Below are positions 43,833-55,647 of a stretch of 64,000 bases of DNA, in pieces (positions within the stretch are counted from its first letter, which is position 1; each line of letters opens with the position of its first letter). Origin of the DNA: Coniochaeta sp. PMI_546. Its lineage: Eukaryota > Ascomycota > Sordariomycetes > Coniochaetales > Coniochaetaceae. Both the position numbers and the translations under genes were made by a program. The stretch lies in the NCBI GenBank assembly GCA_021432605.1, contig MU271159.1, positions 248,001 through 312,000 on the forward strand, read 5' to 3'. Under the pieces are notes generated by a model. It had not been told where the DNA came from. It did not search any database and saw only the letters and a list, made by a program, of their open reading frames with translations.

Positions 43833-46640
43833 ATGTCACGGCTAATTGTTCAACTTCTCGTACTCGGCGGGCTTTTTGGACTGGGAACACCTCAAGTTTC
43901 TTCCCACGGTTGCTCCGAACCTGTCAAAGTACGATGGCTGGAGGATACGCCCAGGTATCACTCCGGTACTACTTTCGGGCTCCCCTGGCCCCAAGGGAAA
44001 TATGTTTTCGAGGATACGACATTCACAATTGCTACCGGAGCATCTCAGCAGGTACCACTCCAGTCCTGGGTAACCGGGTACTGGCGCGATGGTTCTATCA
44101 AGTGGACGGCACACGCTATTCCGAAACTTGACCAAATTCAAGACGGATATACCATTCTGGCCTCATCTGTCAAATCGGGAAATCGTTCGACCATGCGGCA
44201 AACGCGCAGCAGCTCGACTGACTTGGTCATAACAGATTCAGAAGATGAGATCAAAGTCAACACGGGCAAAATAACTGTATCCTTTCCCAAGACAGGAAGC
44301 AGCCTAGTGAGCTCAATCCAGACCGCCAGTGGGAAAGTTGTCGGCGAAAATGGAACACTGGTGCTTCACTCTCAGACCGCTGTTGCCGACAATCCCTCCG
44401 ATCGAGGGAGCACTGCCATCGACTATTTCAACTTTGAAAGCAACATTGAGCAAGTTCAAATCAGCGAAAAAAGCACCTCACGGGCTTTGGTTACTGTAAA
44501 CGGCAAGCATCGACTCGTCAATGGTGGCAATCATGACGATTGGTTGCAGTTCGTGATACGGTTCTATCTGTACGCCAACTCCGAAGCCGTGAGAATCATG
44601 CATACTGTTGTGTTCGATGGGGATGCCGACAAGGACTTCATCAGTGGCCTGGGCATTCGTTTTCAAGTACCACTGGCAGGTGAACAGCTCTATGATCGCC
44701 ATATCAGGATCGCTGGTGTTGACGGTGGTTTCCTCCACGAATCTGTGCAAGGGATCACCGGCCTGAATAGGAGCCCTGGTACCAACGTAACGACGGCCCA
44801 AGTCAATGGACAGAAGACGCCGGATAGCAGTACTTGGCCGTCAGGGTTGACATCCGGTCTTCAATGGATCCCGGTCTGGAATGGATGGAAGCTAAGCCAG
44901 TCATCCGCAGATGGCTTTACCCTGAAGAAGAGGACAAAACCGGGGCAAGGATGGATCAACATCCCAGGTGGAAATCGCTCGGAAGGTCTTGCATATCTCG
45001 GCGGTGCCACAGTCGGCGGCCTAGCTATAGGTCTCCGAGACTTTTGGAAGAAGAGCCCCAACAGTCTCGAAATTACCAACGCGGGATCAGACGCAGGCGA
45101 AATCACGATCTGGCTGTACGACCCAGACGCTCCACCTCTCGACCTGAGAGCTTATCATGATGAGATGGGAGAGGACACCTACGCGAAGCAGCTCGCTGGT
45201 TTGGCTATCACTTACGAAGACTACGAGCCGGGGTTTAGCACACCGTACGGGATTGCAAGAACTAATGAAGTCTACCTGTACCCATTTGATGCAACTCCAC
45301 CTAGCGACGATTTGGCTCTCCTGTTAACTCATCTGCACAAACCTCCCGTCTTGGTAGCCGATCCGGCGCACATCCAACAAACAAAGGCGCTAGGTTCATA
45401 CTGGGGCCTTGCAGACACCCTGAGCGAGAAGAGCGCTACCCTAGAGAGCCATCTTGACTTTCTCCTCAAGTTTTATGAAGGTCAACGTGAATATCGCAAG
45501 TGGTATGGATTCTTGGACTACGGTGATTTCATGCATACCTACGACGCGGACCGGCATACTTGGCGTTACGACGTTGGTGGTTACGCCTGGGACAACTCTG
45601 AACTCTCCCCTGACCTGTTCTACTGGCAGTACTTCCTACGTACTGGCCGAGCAGATGTTTACCGATTCGCCGAAGCTTTGACTCGCCACACTGGTGAGGT
45701 CGATGTCTATCACATCGGTGACTGGAAGGGTTTGGGGACTCGTCACGGAGTTCAGCACTATAGTGACAGCGCGAAGCAAGTCCGGATCTCCCAGCCTCAG
45801 TATCGTAAATATTTCTACTTTGTATCTGGTGGAGATGAGCGGGTTGGCGATCTGCTGACCGAGGTACTCGACACCGACAAGACATACGGCATACTTGATC
45901 CCCAGCGGAAGGTGCGCACAGACGGCTGGACACCTGCGCCAGGGGAACCTACGGCGATCAATCTTATTGACTGGTCAGGCCTCGCAGCTGGATGGCTTAT
46001 TGAGTGGGAGCGACGTGGTCCGCGCTGGGAGGAGGCCAAATCCAAGCTTACCGGCACGGCCACTGGCTTTGCCAATCTCAAGAACGGGTTCGTCACTGGT
46101 TCGGGCCTATATGTGATCGGTAATGGAACCTTGTTGCCACCTCCAGCAGACCCCGATAACAAGGGGCTCGTGGCCATATCCCACCTCGACTCGGTCTTTG
46201 GTCTGCCGGAGGTGATGTCTGAGATGCTCGAGTACTGGGGCGACGACGCCCCCAAGGGTCTGAAGGAGGCCTGGTTTGACTACTGCTTCTATTACGGCGC
46301 GACGTCAGCTGAGCAGAAGGCGCGGTATGGCACAGCTTTCTCCGATATCAGCCTTTTCACAGGACACTCGCGTTTAACGGCCTACTACGCCAATCAGACC
46401 AACAATGCGACTGTCGCTCAGCGTGCCTGGAAGGAGTTTTATAACAACACCGATGGACATGATGGGCTGCCTCCGAATGCTCCTTGGAAGACAAGCTGGG
46501 TGAACGGTAGTATTGTTCTGGCTGCGCTGGAAGAGGCCACATGGATCCAATCCAGCAATGCCGTGGCACAGTATGGACTGGCCGTTATCCAGGATCTAGC
46601 CTTGGTGAGACAGGCCCTGGATAGTTCACCATATGGTTAG
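43833..46640 (+). CDS. Exo-rhamnogalacturonan lyase-like protein (PL26, PcRGLX/YetA-like)
   Basis: Single exon, 935 aa. It has a signal peptide (MSRLIVQLLVLGGLFGLG) and many N-glycosylation sites. The layout fits the three-domain PcRGLX/YetA family: an N-terminal barrel (VRWLEDTPRYHSGTTFGLPW, SWVTGYWRDGSIKWTAHA), a central beta-sandwich (FDGDADKDFISGLGIRF, LQWIPVWNGWKLS) and a C-terminal alpha/alpha toroid (WYGFLDYGDFMHTYD, WDNSELSPDLFYWQYF, HYSDSAKQVRISQPQYRKYF, SRLTAYYANQT). PcRGLX is an exo-acting lyase that removes unsaturated rhamnogalacturonan disaccharides from pectin chain ends. The length matches the family. The long intron-free frame in an accessory block could be ancient or acquired; base composition does not stand out to the eye. 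Confidence 0.87.
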   Translation: MSRLIVQLLVLGGLFGLGTPQVSSHGCSEPVKVRWLEDTPRYHSGTTFGLPWPQGKYVFEDTTFTIATGASQQVPLQSWVTGYWRDGSIKWTAHAIPKLDQIQDGYTILASSVKSGNRSTMRQTRSSSTDLVITDSEDEIKVNTGKITVSFPKTGSSLVSSIQTASGKVVGENGTLVLHSQTAVADNPSDRGSTAIDYFNFESNIEQVQISEKSTSRALVTVNGKHRLVNGGNHDDWLQFVIRFYLYANSEAVRIMHTVVFDGDADKDFISGLGIRFQVPLAGEQLYDRHIRIAGVDGGFLHESVQGITGLNRSPGTNVTTAQVNGQKTPDSSTWPSGLTSGLQWIPVWNGWKLSQSSADGFTLKKRTKPGQGWINIPGGNRSEGLAYLGGATVGGLAIGLRDFWKKSPNSLEITNAGSDAGEITIWLYDPDAPPLDLRAYHDEMGEDTYAKQLAGLAITYEDYEPGFSTPYGIARTNEVYLYPFDATPPSDDLALLLTHLHKPPVLVADPAHIQQTKALGSYWGLADTLSEKSATLESHLDFLLKFYEGQREYRKWYGFLDYGDFMHTYDADRHTWRYDVGGYAWDNSELSPDLFYWQYFLRTGRADVYRFAEALTRHTGEVDVYHIGDWKGLGTRHGVQHYSDSAKQVRISQPQYRKYFYFVSGGDERVGDLLTEVLDTDKTYGILDPQRKVRTDGWTPAPGEPTAINLIDWSGLAAGWLIEWERRGPRWEEAKSKLTGTATGFANLKNGFVTGSGLYVIGNGTLLPPPADPDNKGLVAISHLDSVFGLPEVMSEMLEYWGDDAPKGLKEAWFDYCFYYGATSAEQKARYGTAFSDISLFTGHSRLTAYYANQTNNATVAQRAWKEFYNNTDGHDGLPPNAPWKTSWVNGSIVLAALEEATWIQSSNAVAQYGLAVIQDLALVRQALDSSPYG

Positions 46641-48142
46641 TTAGATGAGATTCAAAAAGCTAGCTAGATAGCATGGACTCGACCAAAGGCTTCATGGTAT
46701 TGGCCTGTTTAAGCTTCAGTATCCTAATAACTTGACTTATCAAAGGTAGTGCCTGCACAGCTAAAATCGAGGAGGCCAACGATGCCTTTCGTGCCGTTTC
46801 AAAATCAGCCGGGACACAGAAAATGTTGCTAGAGCATGAGGAACGGCAGATCCCGGGGTATCGGAGCCGAGTTTCAATTCGCAGCTTGTCCTTGTCAAGA
46901 TAAGGCAACATCAGCATCTGGCTGATTCAGAGCGTTCGTCCTGGACTGCCCATACTGCTCAAGGACAATATTCCGATACTAACAATACCGACTCTACGGC
47001 TTCATCAAGTGTTCTATGAAGAGTCTATAGTCAAGCCAGCAATGAGGGTCAATTTTCAGACGACTCTGGGCTGCCGCCGCTATCATCCACGGCAAGGCCA
47101 GTCTATCCGAGTTTGCTGGCTTCCAGCACAGTACAACATTAGAGGGTGGAGTGTGCGAGGTGGCCAGGCGAGAAGTGTCTAGCATCCAGGTATAAAAGCC
47201 TCAGGAAGTAATGTAGAATCTAGTTCAGCAGTGGAGTTTCGCCAGAATTTGTGCTGCAGTACTTGGAACTAAGGTGTTCAAAGGTTAATCTTTGCCTTCT
47301 TTTAAAGGCGTAATGTCTGTCTGTTGTAGCAAGAATTTGCACGATTCAAAACTGTATCCTGCAGATTCAGACCTTCCGAGAAGAGTTGCGTTATCAGCTT
47401 CAGACCAACGCGAGAGGACTTTTATCTTCAAAATACAACCTCTGTCTCACATAGGCCATATGTGGTTGGCCCGATGGATAGATCTATGAAAGATATTGTC
47501 AATCTACTCAATTTTATGGCAGACCATTGTGAAGAGTCTAACAGCGGAGGCATCAACAAGACTGAACCGCATCCTGCAACTTGGGAGATATTCCAGGTAA
47601 TTACCCACAGCGGAGTTCTCCAGGGCAAAACAGGAGCACCCAAGTCACCGGCTGTCTCACATGTTGACTCAAAAGTCAGGAAACACAGTGCTACCGCATC
47701 GACTCGGTAGAACTGAAAGGACTGGCAGAATCATAATCAGAAGGCTGAGTGATGCTGTGTTGGATACCGAAGTCACAGTCAGCATAGCTCTATACTACAC
47801 TTCCGTTCAGTAGTATTCATTGCTTATTCCAACCGCCTTGAAAGATGAAAAGATGAAAGATGAGCGGCGCCCATAAAGAAGCAGCAACTAGGCCTAATTC
47901 CTGGTTAGCCTAGTCTACATAGTAGAGTCTACACAATTCCCATTCTAGTAATGAGCTTGGCCCGGGCCGTTAAACCCGCTACACTGTCAACCGGAGCTAA
48001 CTCAATCCCCGGCAAGAGCCCCTATCCGTGTAAACTGCAAGCCTCCTGAAAATCACATACTATGAATATAAAAACCTTTGTCTTTTCCACCCAATTTCGC
48101 AATGTCCGAACACCCAACTCTCTTTGAAGCATCTGAAGAAGC
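46641..48142. other. 1.5 kb intergenic, possible decayed sequence
   Basis: Minus-strand frames at 46660-46917 and 46994-47185 look mildly coding-like but match no family and do not join. The rest is empty. Confidence 0.4.
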
Positions 48143-49022
48143 ATGGCCTCATATCTAGTCACCGGAGTCGGACGGGGTTTGGGACTGGAGATCCTCAAGG
48201 TGCTGGCCGCCAAGCCGAACAGTGAGGTATCAACGATCTTTGGAACCCTACGCTCCTCGCCTTCGGCAGCTCTGCAGGAGGTTGTCTCCAAAGCCGACGG
48301 ACGAGTCATTCTTGTGCACCTTGAGGCGAAAGACGCCAACAGCATACTTGCAGCGGTTGACAAAGTGAAAGAGTGTCTCGGCGGTCGCGGCCTCGACGTC
48401 TTGATCAATAACGCTGCTATAAGCGCAGTGACTCCGGAAGGTGTTGCAGCCATGACCGATCTGCGGGAGACATTGGAGGTCAATGTCGAGGCCGTCCATA
48501 GCCTGACAGCCGCTTGTCTGCCATTGCTCCGGGAGGGCAAACGAAAGACTGTGTTGAACATGTGAGATACAACGGACTATGTGGCTGGAGGAAAATCACG
48601 CTAACCCAGGATTTTCACAGAAGCTCGATTGTCGGTTCGATCACACTGGCTGAAAGATTTGTTATCGCGCCTCACCATGCATACAAAGTGTCGAAGACTG
48701 CGCTGAACTCGTTGACCAAACTCTACGCACTGGACATGGACAAAGAAGGTCTCACGTTTTTTGCCGTATCGCCTGGGGTAAGTATGAGGCCGGCATGTTG
48801 TCTTGTACCAAAGTCTCCTACTAATGGTTTAAAAAGTGGCTCAGAACCGACCAAGGCGGTCCAAACGCCGACCTTGACGCTGAGACCGGCGCCAAAGCAG
48901 TGCTGGAACTCCTCAGTCGCGACAGAGCAGATTTGAATGGAAAGTTCCTGAACATACACGTGCCTGGGTGGGAAAAGGCAACAGGTCTACACCAATATGA
49001 CGGAGCCGAGCTTCCGTGGTAG
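48143..49022 (+). CDS. Short-chain dehydrogenase/reductase (SDR)
   Basis: Exons 48143-48561, 48621-48777 and 48837-49022; introns of 59 bp each, all in phase (253 aa). It is an NAD(P)-dependent oxidoreductase of the classical, carbonyl-reductase-like type. Seen: the cofactor loop TGVGRGLG near the N-terminus, VLINNAAIS, the active-site strand with SSIVGSITL, the catalytic YKVSK (Tyr/Lys), and SPGWLRTDQGG formed across the last junction, where the PG motif sits. The substrate is unknown. It stands alone with no co-oriented pathway genes. Confidence 0.92.
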
Positions 49023-49602
49023 GAGGACTGCACAGTGTGTTAAGACTAGACATATCAGGTCTTCGCGGAGCTATATGAACACGATTTGACTTTGCATTAC
49101 TGCCGCATCTCGTACCGATTCTTCTCATTCCTACTGGGAGTCGTATCTCATCTGCGGAGACTGTCGAGTGCCGCATTCTACAGCATCTTCATAAAGCTGC
49201 CACGGGTCCATGTTCCTGCCCTGAGTTGAGTCAAATCAGTTGCAGAATGGTTCCAGTCTGGAAATTCAGAGTCTTAGAGACACGGTCTGATCTAAAACTC
49301 TGCGATAGGGGTTACCTTTATTGTCTGGCTTCACGTGTGTGGCATATTCTGTGGATTTATGGAAGCTGTGGGAGGATGTAAGCTCCTATGAGCTTTGAAA
49401 CTTCTCCTTTCAAATTAATCATGTGCTTTCACTCCAGCCCACTTGAAGCGCTGAAGAATCTGAAGTAGTGAAGCTGCAACATCTTTCCCATGTTCAGTAT
49501 ATCGACAGTCACCATTAGTGGACTGTTGGCCGACCTCCTGACTTCCCTTCCAGAAGACCGATATAATCTTCGATCGAACACTTCCATACGTCTCGGTACA
49601 TC
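49023..49602. other. intergenic between convergent genes
   Basis: Nothing recognised between the SDR stop and the acetyltransferase stop. Confidence 0.5.
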
Positions 49603-50211
49603 TTAAGTCGCAGAGGCCTGCGGGGGTCTGATAATCATGCCAGGAAACGCCTCGTTGCGGATATACATCTCTGCTACAGCCTCAAAACCCACAGAAACAT
49701 AGAACGGCCGTCCCATTGGCGTAGATATCACCACGACACCCTTGCCATTCTTTGCAGCTTCTGTAATTCCCCATTTCACCATCTTGGATGCCACTCCTTT
49801 CCGCTGGTGACTCGGATGCACGCAATTGACTTGGAGAACTAAAGGTGTAGGCCGTTAGCCGACAGTGAGGTGCTCACAGTGTCAGACACCAGATCAAGAC
49901 TTCAACTCACTCCAGTACTTATTCGGTTCGTCCTCTCCATAACACTGCTTGTAAAGTACCTTGATGTCCGCAGCAATCCTTTCTTGCTCCTCCTTGTCCA
50001 TGGCCTCAGGTCTGTAGGTCACCTCTTCTGCCTCTTCTCTCTCCTTCTCTTCGGCGCTCTTCTCGGTACCCGGCGGAGGAGCCGAGTTCCAGCTAGTCCA
50101 GCCGACTATCTGCTTTTTTACTATCCCATCAGGAGACGTAGTCTGCTCGTAGGCAACCACATAGAAATGAGTCGGGTCCTTTAGAGCCCGCAACTTCCAC
50201 CCACCCGCCAT
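49603..50211 (-). CDS. GNAT N-acetyltransferase, 5' end probably damaged
   Basis: Exons 50211-49911 and 49838-49603 with a 72-bp intron (178 aa). The second exon holds the acetyl-CoA-binding motif QVNCVHPSHQRKGVASKMVK (Q-x-x-G-x-A) and the C-terminal GVVVISTPMGRPFYVSVGF, typical of fungal GNATs. The start at 50211 is doubtful. A separate ATG at 50360 opens MADRVHLRVLRPLEKELENL, which looks like the true GNAT N-terminus. That frame then meets a TGA and a frame change before reaching LRALKDPTHFYVVAY, and no good intron bridges it. The gene may be a recent pseudogene or make a shortened protein lacking the first helices. Confidence 0.7.
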
Positions 50212-50360
50212 CTCCTCTCCTCCTCCTCGGTCGCCTTGCCATGCGGGAAGTGAGCCTCACGTCAGGTATAGCCGACAAAAGTCTCGAGCCAGACTTGTAC
50301 CAGGTTCTCCAGCTCCTTCTCCAAGGGACGGAGTACGCGTAAATGAACTCTGTCGGCCAT

Positions 50361-50822
50361 ACCTGCTGAATAGTGACTTGAGCTGAGATGTTGACTAGAT
50401 TATCTCACATCCTTGTCTTTCTGCTTATGGGAGGGGGCTTACAGTTCCTTCCGACAGCCCCGACAAAGTCATCATTTTTCTGGCTGAATGCTATTCGAAT
50501 CTTGCCCTCCCGGAGCAGAACCCTGGCTGCCTTAACTGGCGCCAAACACTATTGTTGCAGCTTTCGAACCTTCAGACTGAACCTAGTTTCCTCATGAAGA
50601 GTTCATTGGGAAGTAAAGTGGCGTGCGGCCGCAGTTAATTTTTTGACTTTTGTCCCTCAAACTGATAGAGACAAGTCGAGATCTGTTTTCTTTCTCGAGC
50701 CTCAGTAGTTTCCAAATCTTCCTATCGCGGCAGATGACATTCTCACTCTCATCCTTCCACCACCGCGGCACCGCCACACCAATATCAACTGCAACGCTTT
50801 CGCCCTGCTATCACTGCAAAAG
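50361..50822. other. divergent spacer
   Basis: Separates the damaged acetyltransferase 5' end from the DUF6546 gene; no gene seen. Confidence 0.5.
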
Positions 50823-52421
50823 ATGGAGCCAATAACACCGTCAGCAACACCTTGCAGCATCTCTTGGCAGCGCTTTCCCGCAGAGATCCGGATTGCGATT
50901 CTGGAAATCTTGCTGCAGGATGAGGGTAGTTTGGCCAGCTTCGCTACAGTGTCGCGAGAATGGCAGACAATCATCGAACAGCACAGCTTTTCCCGTATCA
51001 AGCTGACACTGGGCTCGCGCCTCGCCGGCTTTGGTTCGATGACGCATCGTAACCGAGCTCTCGTACGTTATATCTGGTTCTGCGTGGAACTTCAGCCATA
51101 CGATTGCTCCGAATGTGAGGGTCCGTTGCGAAATGAGGATGTGTGGGGTATTAGATACGAGGACAATGTCCGGATTGTGGACGGACTCGAGACCTTATTC
51201 GCGACTCTCAGCACATGGGAGCCGCGACCGAGCGGAGAAATGCTGCAGCTTGATATCAGCATCCACTCCCCGAGTGACTCGGAGCACTGGTACAAATATC
51301 TCACATTTGAGCCTGATTGGCCTTCGAAAGGTTCCGGACTCCCTCTGATGGAGCAGCAGTCGATGCTGGTTCGACGTGAATATGACGATCCTAAGCATGG
51401 CTGGAGGGCTGGCCGTCGAGTCTTGCTTCCGAACTGGAAGACGTGCGAGAAAACGTTTGACGAGATCATGGAAGTTGGACCATTCGAGAATGAAGCACAG
51501 AAGATGGAGTGGTGGGAGAGCCTGCCGTTGGTACCGGCCGTAACACGCGTGGTTCTGCGTCAACAGACCCGTCGACGATGGAAGCCGCAGGCGCTAGCAC
51601 GGCTCTTTTCACGCTTCCCCAAGCTGCAGGAAATCCACTACGAGCCCTGGAGGGAATGGTCAGATTATGACCAGAGCTCCACGGATCTATCTTTCCAGGA
51701 GCTCTTCAAGTCACTCGCTTCCAGCCAACTACAACTACGGAGACTAGTCCTCTTCGAGAATTTTGCACCAGACTACTCGGCCGACAATCTGTTTTGTAGC
51801 CCTTCTCGGATCGCGAGCCCTGATGTTAGCCACGAGGTCTGCTCCGCCAGCCTCAAAGTCGAACAGCTGTCAGCTTCGTTTATCGTGGATGCCAGTCATT
51901 TCTTCGACTGCGCTTGCAAACATACGTCGTGGGTATGGGCGAACTTAACCTCAATCGCCCTGACTACACCGCTGCTCGCACCCGGGGAAAGTTTGATAAG
52001 CGTCGAGGATATGCTCCGGAAGGCAGCGGCGACGGCCATGAGAATGCCAAAGCTGGAGAACATGGAGATATGGAACGGAGAAAAGGGGTCAGCCATGCTT
52101 TTTAGATACCAGCACCGGCGACCTCATTCCCAGCCCGGAATCCAGCGGTCTGCTGTGATAACCTGGAAGGGGACTTGGTCCCGTGGCCTGGTTTCACGCT
52201 TACAGCCTCGTGTGACCGACGCTTGGGATACCGTGGCAAGGCAGCAAAATAGCTTGGCATTAACTATTGTCGAGGAGGCGCTGAGCGAGAGTGATGCCGC
52301 TGAGATGAAGTCACATGGCGATGCGATTCACTACCTAAACCTCTCAAGCCAGGTAATACGGCCTATATCATTACAGCAAATTCGGATGGAGCAGGTTATA
52401 CGTGAGGGAGGCCATGACTAG
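50823..52421 (+). CDS. F-box-like / DUF6546 protein
   Basis: Single exon, 532 aa. The N-terminus (ISWQRFPAEIRIAILEILL, then LASFATVSREWQTIIEQHSF) is an F-box-like motif of the kind common in fungal hypothetical proteins. The C-terminal 190 residues are DUF6546: VEQLSASFIVDASHFF, WANLTSIALTTPLLAPGE, MRMPKLENMEIWNGEKGSAM, AVITWKGTWSRGL, HGDAIHYLNLSSQVIRPISL. F-box proteins usually bridge a substrate to an SCF ubiquitin ligase; for this family the target is unknown. Such genes are multi-copy and variable in Sordariomycetes and Eurotiomycetes. Confidence 0.88.
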   Translation: MEPITPSATPCSISWQRFPAEIRIAILEILLQDEGSLASFATVSREWQTIIEQHSFSRIKLTLGSRLAGFGSMTHRNRALVRYIWFCVELQPYDCSECEGPLRNEDVWGIRYEDNVRIVDGLETLFATLSTWEPRPSGEMLQLDISIHSPSDSEHWYKYLTFEPDWPSKGSGLPLMEQQSMLVRREYDDPKHGWRAGRRVLLPNWKTCEKTFDEIMEVGPFENEAQKMEWWESLPLVPAVTRVVLRQQTRRRWKPQALARLFSRFPKLQEIHYEPWREWSDYDQSSTDLSFQELFKSLASSQLQLRRLVLFENFAPDYSADNLFCSPSRIASPDVSHEVCSASLKVEQLSASFIVDASHFFDCACKHTSWVWANLTSIALTTPLLAPGESLISVEDMLRKAAATAMRMPKLENMEIWNGEKGSAMLFRYQHRRPHSQPGIQRSAVITWKGTWSRGLVSRLQPRVTDAWDTVARQQNSLALTIVEEALSESDAAEMKSHGDAIHYLNLSSQVIRPISLQQIRMEQVIREGGHD

Positions 52422-53076
52422 GTAGGTAGTGGCTGAGCCATAAACAAACCCCTGTCAGATTTCTTCCAAGACATCACCACAGTCAGCACACCCTGCCCAG
52501 GTAGCAGCACCGGCCCATTCACGAAGATGAAAATGACTGAAGGCAAGATTCGGGAAGCATATATAAGTCTGTTATATGCCAAAGATCTGTCAATCAATGA
52601 GCATCTTCTACTGTTTTGTGAGCTTATTTCCACTGCTATCTGCCTCGTCGTATCTTGTGCGGCTTTGTGTGCTGTTATAGATCTCGCTCCTTGCCGGACT
52701 AGCCGCTCCCTCAGCCATCAAGGACACCAAGTCTACTGGCCACATCCCCGGCAGGTGTACCGTTATTCATGTGTACCTTTGGTAGTCAGAGCAACTAGTC
52801 CTCTCATGGGCCGAGCAACGACATGTTCGCCATGAAAAACAGTGCTCCGACAGTTGAGAACGCCCACAGGGTTGAAGACAGTTCCCACACACTACCACAA
52901 CGCGCTTTTGACGTCAGGCTAGGCGGTACGCGAATGCAACTTTCGCTGTTTGATTTTTTTTTTTTTTTTGAGGCATTCTGCACGGGGCAAGAGACACATA
53001 TACCCCTTCTTGCCCTCTTTTCCAGAATATCAAGAGAAATCAAAGACTTGAAATGTCGTGAGATCGTATGCTGTAC
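52422..53076. other. intergenic with T16 run
   Basis: Spacer between convergent genes. It contains a 16-T homopolymer at 52954-52969. No gene seen. Confidence 0.5.
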
Positions 53077-54153
53077 TTAAGAACTCTGTTTACGCCGTGT
53101 ATGCATCTCCGCTGGGCCATTGTCGACTTGGTCCCAGACCAATGTAGCGTACTCGCTGAACATTTCGTCGTCGACGACGACAACATCACCTTGCCAATGC
53201 ATCGGGTCGCACTGGAAGAGCGTGCGAAAGTCAAGCTCGAGAGGTCCCCCAGACACCGTGAAACCACCGTCCTGTGGCCAAATACTGACTGACTGGTCCG
53301 GGCGCAACATTGCCTGGGCATTGGTCAATGATCGCCGGGACCAGTTTTCAATCAAAATCGATCTTGTGTCCGGGCATGCTTTCACAAGCAAGACGTGCTT
53401 ATCCAGCCCTGGTGCGCGAAGCCAGGTCATCATGTGTTGTCGGAGTTCTGCCATGACTTGAGAGACACCCGTGAGTATTACAAGGCTGCCGCCGTGGTCC
53501 CTGCAATACTTCACGTGGCTGGCGCTTGTGTCGGCCTCCAGGACGTAGTGACCTTTGCGCAATCCGGGTGATGGAATATCGCTCCAGTAGAGCCGGGGCG
53601 ACCCAGGGGACTCCTCTGGTGGGAATCCTAAAGCCCGGGCCCAGGCGCGCGGAGCATCGACCACGGCTTTGACGATTTGGCGCCGCAACTGGACGTGTAG
53701 ATGTTCATGCAGAGGGGTGAGGAGTGCAAGCTGTAGTATTCCAGTCGTCGTCGAATAGCTTCTCACTCTGAACCTCATAGGATCAAGTTCTCGATTCGTC
53801 ATGATTCGAACATAACCATGGAAGCACACCCCTAAACACTGTCAATGACACGGAACTTCAGTTATATGATGATCAGGGGTCATACCCAGAACCACCACTA
53901 TATCTCCATCAGTCTTGTCTATCACTTTCTTAAGAGCCCCCGTGTCTGTGTATTGGACAACGGGGAAATGCGATGATGATGTTCGAGCCACTGCTATTAG
54001 GTTGTTGGGAGGCCAAGTAATTGAGTCGATCGAACTGTCGGTAGTCGCCGGTGGTGACGGCGGAAGAGAAGGTAGTCCCGGCCAGTTGCGGTCCGGCACG
54101 GTATGGGAGTCTTTGGAATTCAGAGTCCGACAAAGACAGAGGAAAGACGGCAT
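53077..54153 (-). CDS. Unknown fungal protein
   Basis: Exons 54153-53886 and 53831-53077; a 54-bp GTATGA...TTTAG intron in phase (340 aa). The ATG at 54153 is the first in frame. The N-terminal 60 residues are low complexity. The core reads FPVVQYTDTGALKKVIDKTD, GDIVVVLG, HGYVRIMTNRELDPMRFRVR, SLVILTGVSQVMAELRQHMM and KHVLLVKACPDTRSILIENW. I do not recognise the fold. There is no signal peptide or membrane span. A second long minus-strand frame (53930-54781) overlaps exon 1 in another frame and seems spurious. Confidence 0.65.
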
Positions 54154-55647
54154 GGCTGAATCTGTGAAGACTAGTGAGAGGGGGAATCGGCGGAGGTATA
54201 AAGATGGAAGTCGTCGAGGGCGTCTTGTGAACTGGGAATAGGGAAGCAAGCTTCATGTCTAGTCTAACATTTTTGCCGGGCGATCGTAGGACAAGGAGCA
54301 AAAAATGCTGATGAGAATAGAAGACGTAGAGTGGACCTAGATATCCAGTGACTGGAGCGAGCTGGCGGTTTCCAGCGCTGTACCAAAGTCTCAGCTCTTG
54401 ACAAGAAAAGATCGTGTGAGCTTGCTGCTTTCCGAAGCCAGTAGGGATAACCGATGCTGGAACGTAATCACAGCGAGGTAGGTCTGTTGAGTTGTGAGAG
54501 CTCAACCCCCCGAGCCCTCCGGTAGTATCTGCTGAGGTCAAGCTTGTGTGTAATGATTGAGAAGTAGAGCTACAGCGGCAGCGATGCAGGACAGAACAGT
54601 TTGAGCAAGAGCAAGACGGTACTGGGAAATCAGAAAGGGAGGAAGAGAAAAAGGCAGCCCAGGCGAAGGAGAAGACGGTCCTAGGAGACTGTCCTAATTC
54701 TTCGTCGGGAGGAACCTGCCTTTCACCGGCCATGGCTAGAACATGGACATGCGGGCATATATAGAGTTTCAGACGAGACATGGCACAGTGAGGAAAGTTT
54801 AGATGCTAGTTGTTGATTACCGCACAACGAAGGTTGACCGAGCACATGGGACATCGTCGAGTCTAGACTCCATCGCAGACGTCAAAACCCAGAATGGATT
54901 AACCAGGATGGGTCAAGCAGGAGGCTTGGAGAGGTATGATTGCGGATCTGAAACAATATGTCAGATCAGTAGAAGTCTGACCTTGTGGTAAAGAAGCAGA
55001 AGTGAACCAGATCGCATAGTTCCAGACAGAATTCAGCGTTGGAGGTCGCTGGCATGGCTGGGATGTGAAGCCATTTTGAGTTTCGGGCGGGGGCCTGAGG
55101 GAGTGAAAGTCAAAGGTTGCCATCGAGGAAGGCAGCAGCTACAAATCTTGGTCAAGGTCTTCAAGATCGGCGTGGCAAGAGTCGGGTTTATGATCTCATA
55201 GGACACTTGCATCGTAGATGGGATGATGCGTTAAAGGGCGAAGCGGTGGATGGTCCCGGTTACAACGGCCTGATACAGGAAGAGAGCAAATTCCACCTGT
55301 TGATCTTATAAGAGTCAGGTATCCAAAAAGGAGGCATCCACCTTGATGTCCAGCTGTTGGCCAAGTGAACACAGCTTAAGAAGGTACCTACTTTCCATTT
55401 TTTTAAGAACATCATCGGGGCAGTTGGAGATGACCGGGATGGAACAATCTTGGAACCCTAGAGGTCACTCCGTTTCGGTTGACGGCCACTGTGGGGTAAA
55501 ACGGACATCCCGTCCCGGACACCGGTGTGGATCCTCCCGTTTGTCACCAAACCGGGCATAGAACCGCGAGACGTGAGCTGTCCAACCTCAAGCTCACCGC
55601 ACCAAACAGTCAACCTCCACGATAACCACATCCCAAAACCGCCAAAC
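54154..55647. other. 1.5 kb intergenic
   Basis: A long minus-strand open frame (up to 54781) runs here but is compositionally odd and unsupported. Otherwise empty; the 3' part is the promoter of the TRAPP gene. Confidence 0.45.

Noticed and set aside
53930-54781. 283-aa minus-strand open frame
   Set aside because: Overlaps exon 1 of the 54153-53077 gene in another frame, has odd Ser/Pro/Cys composition and no family.
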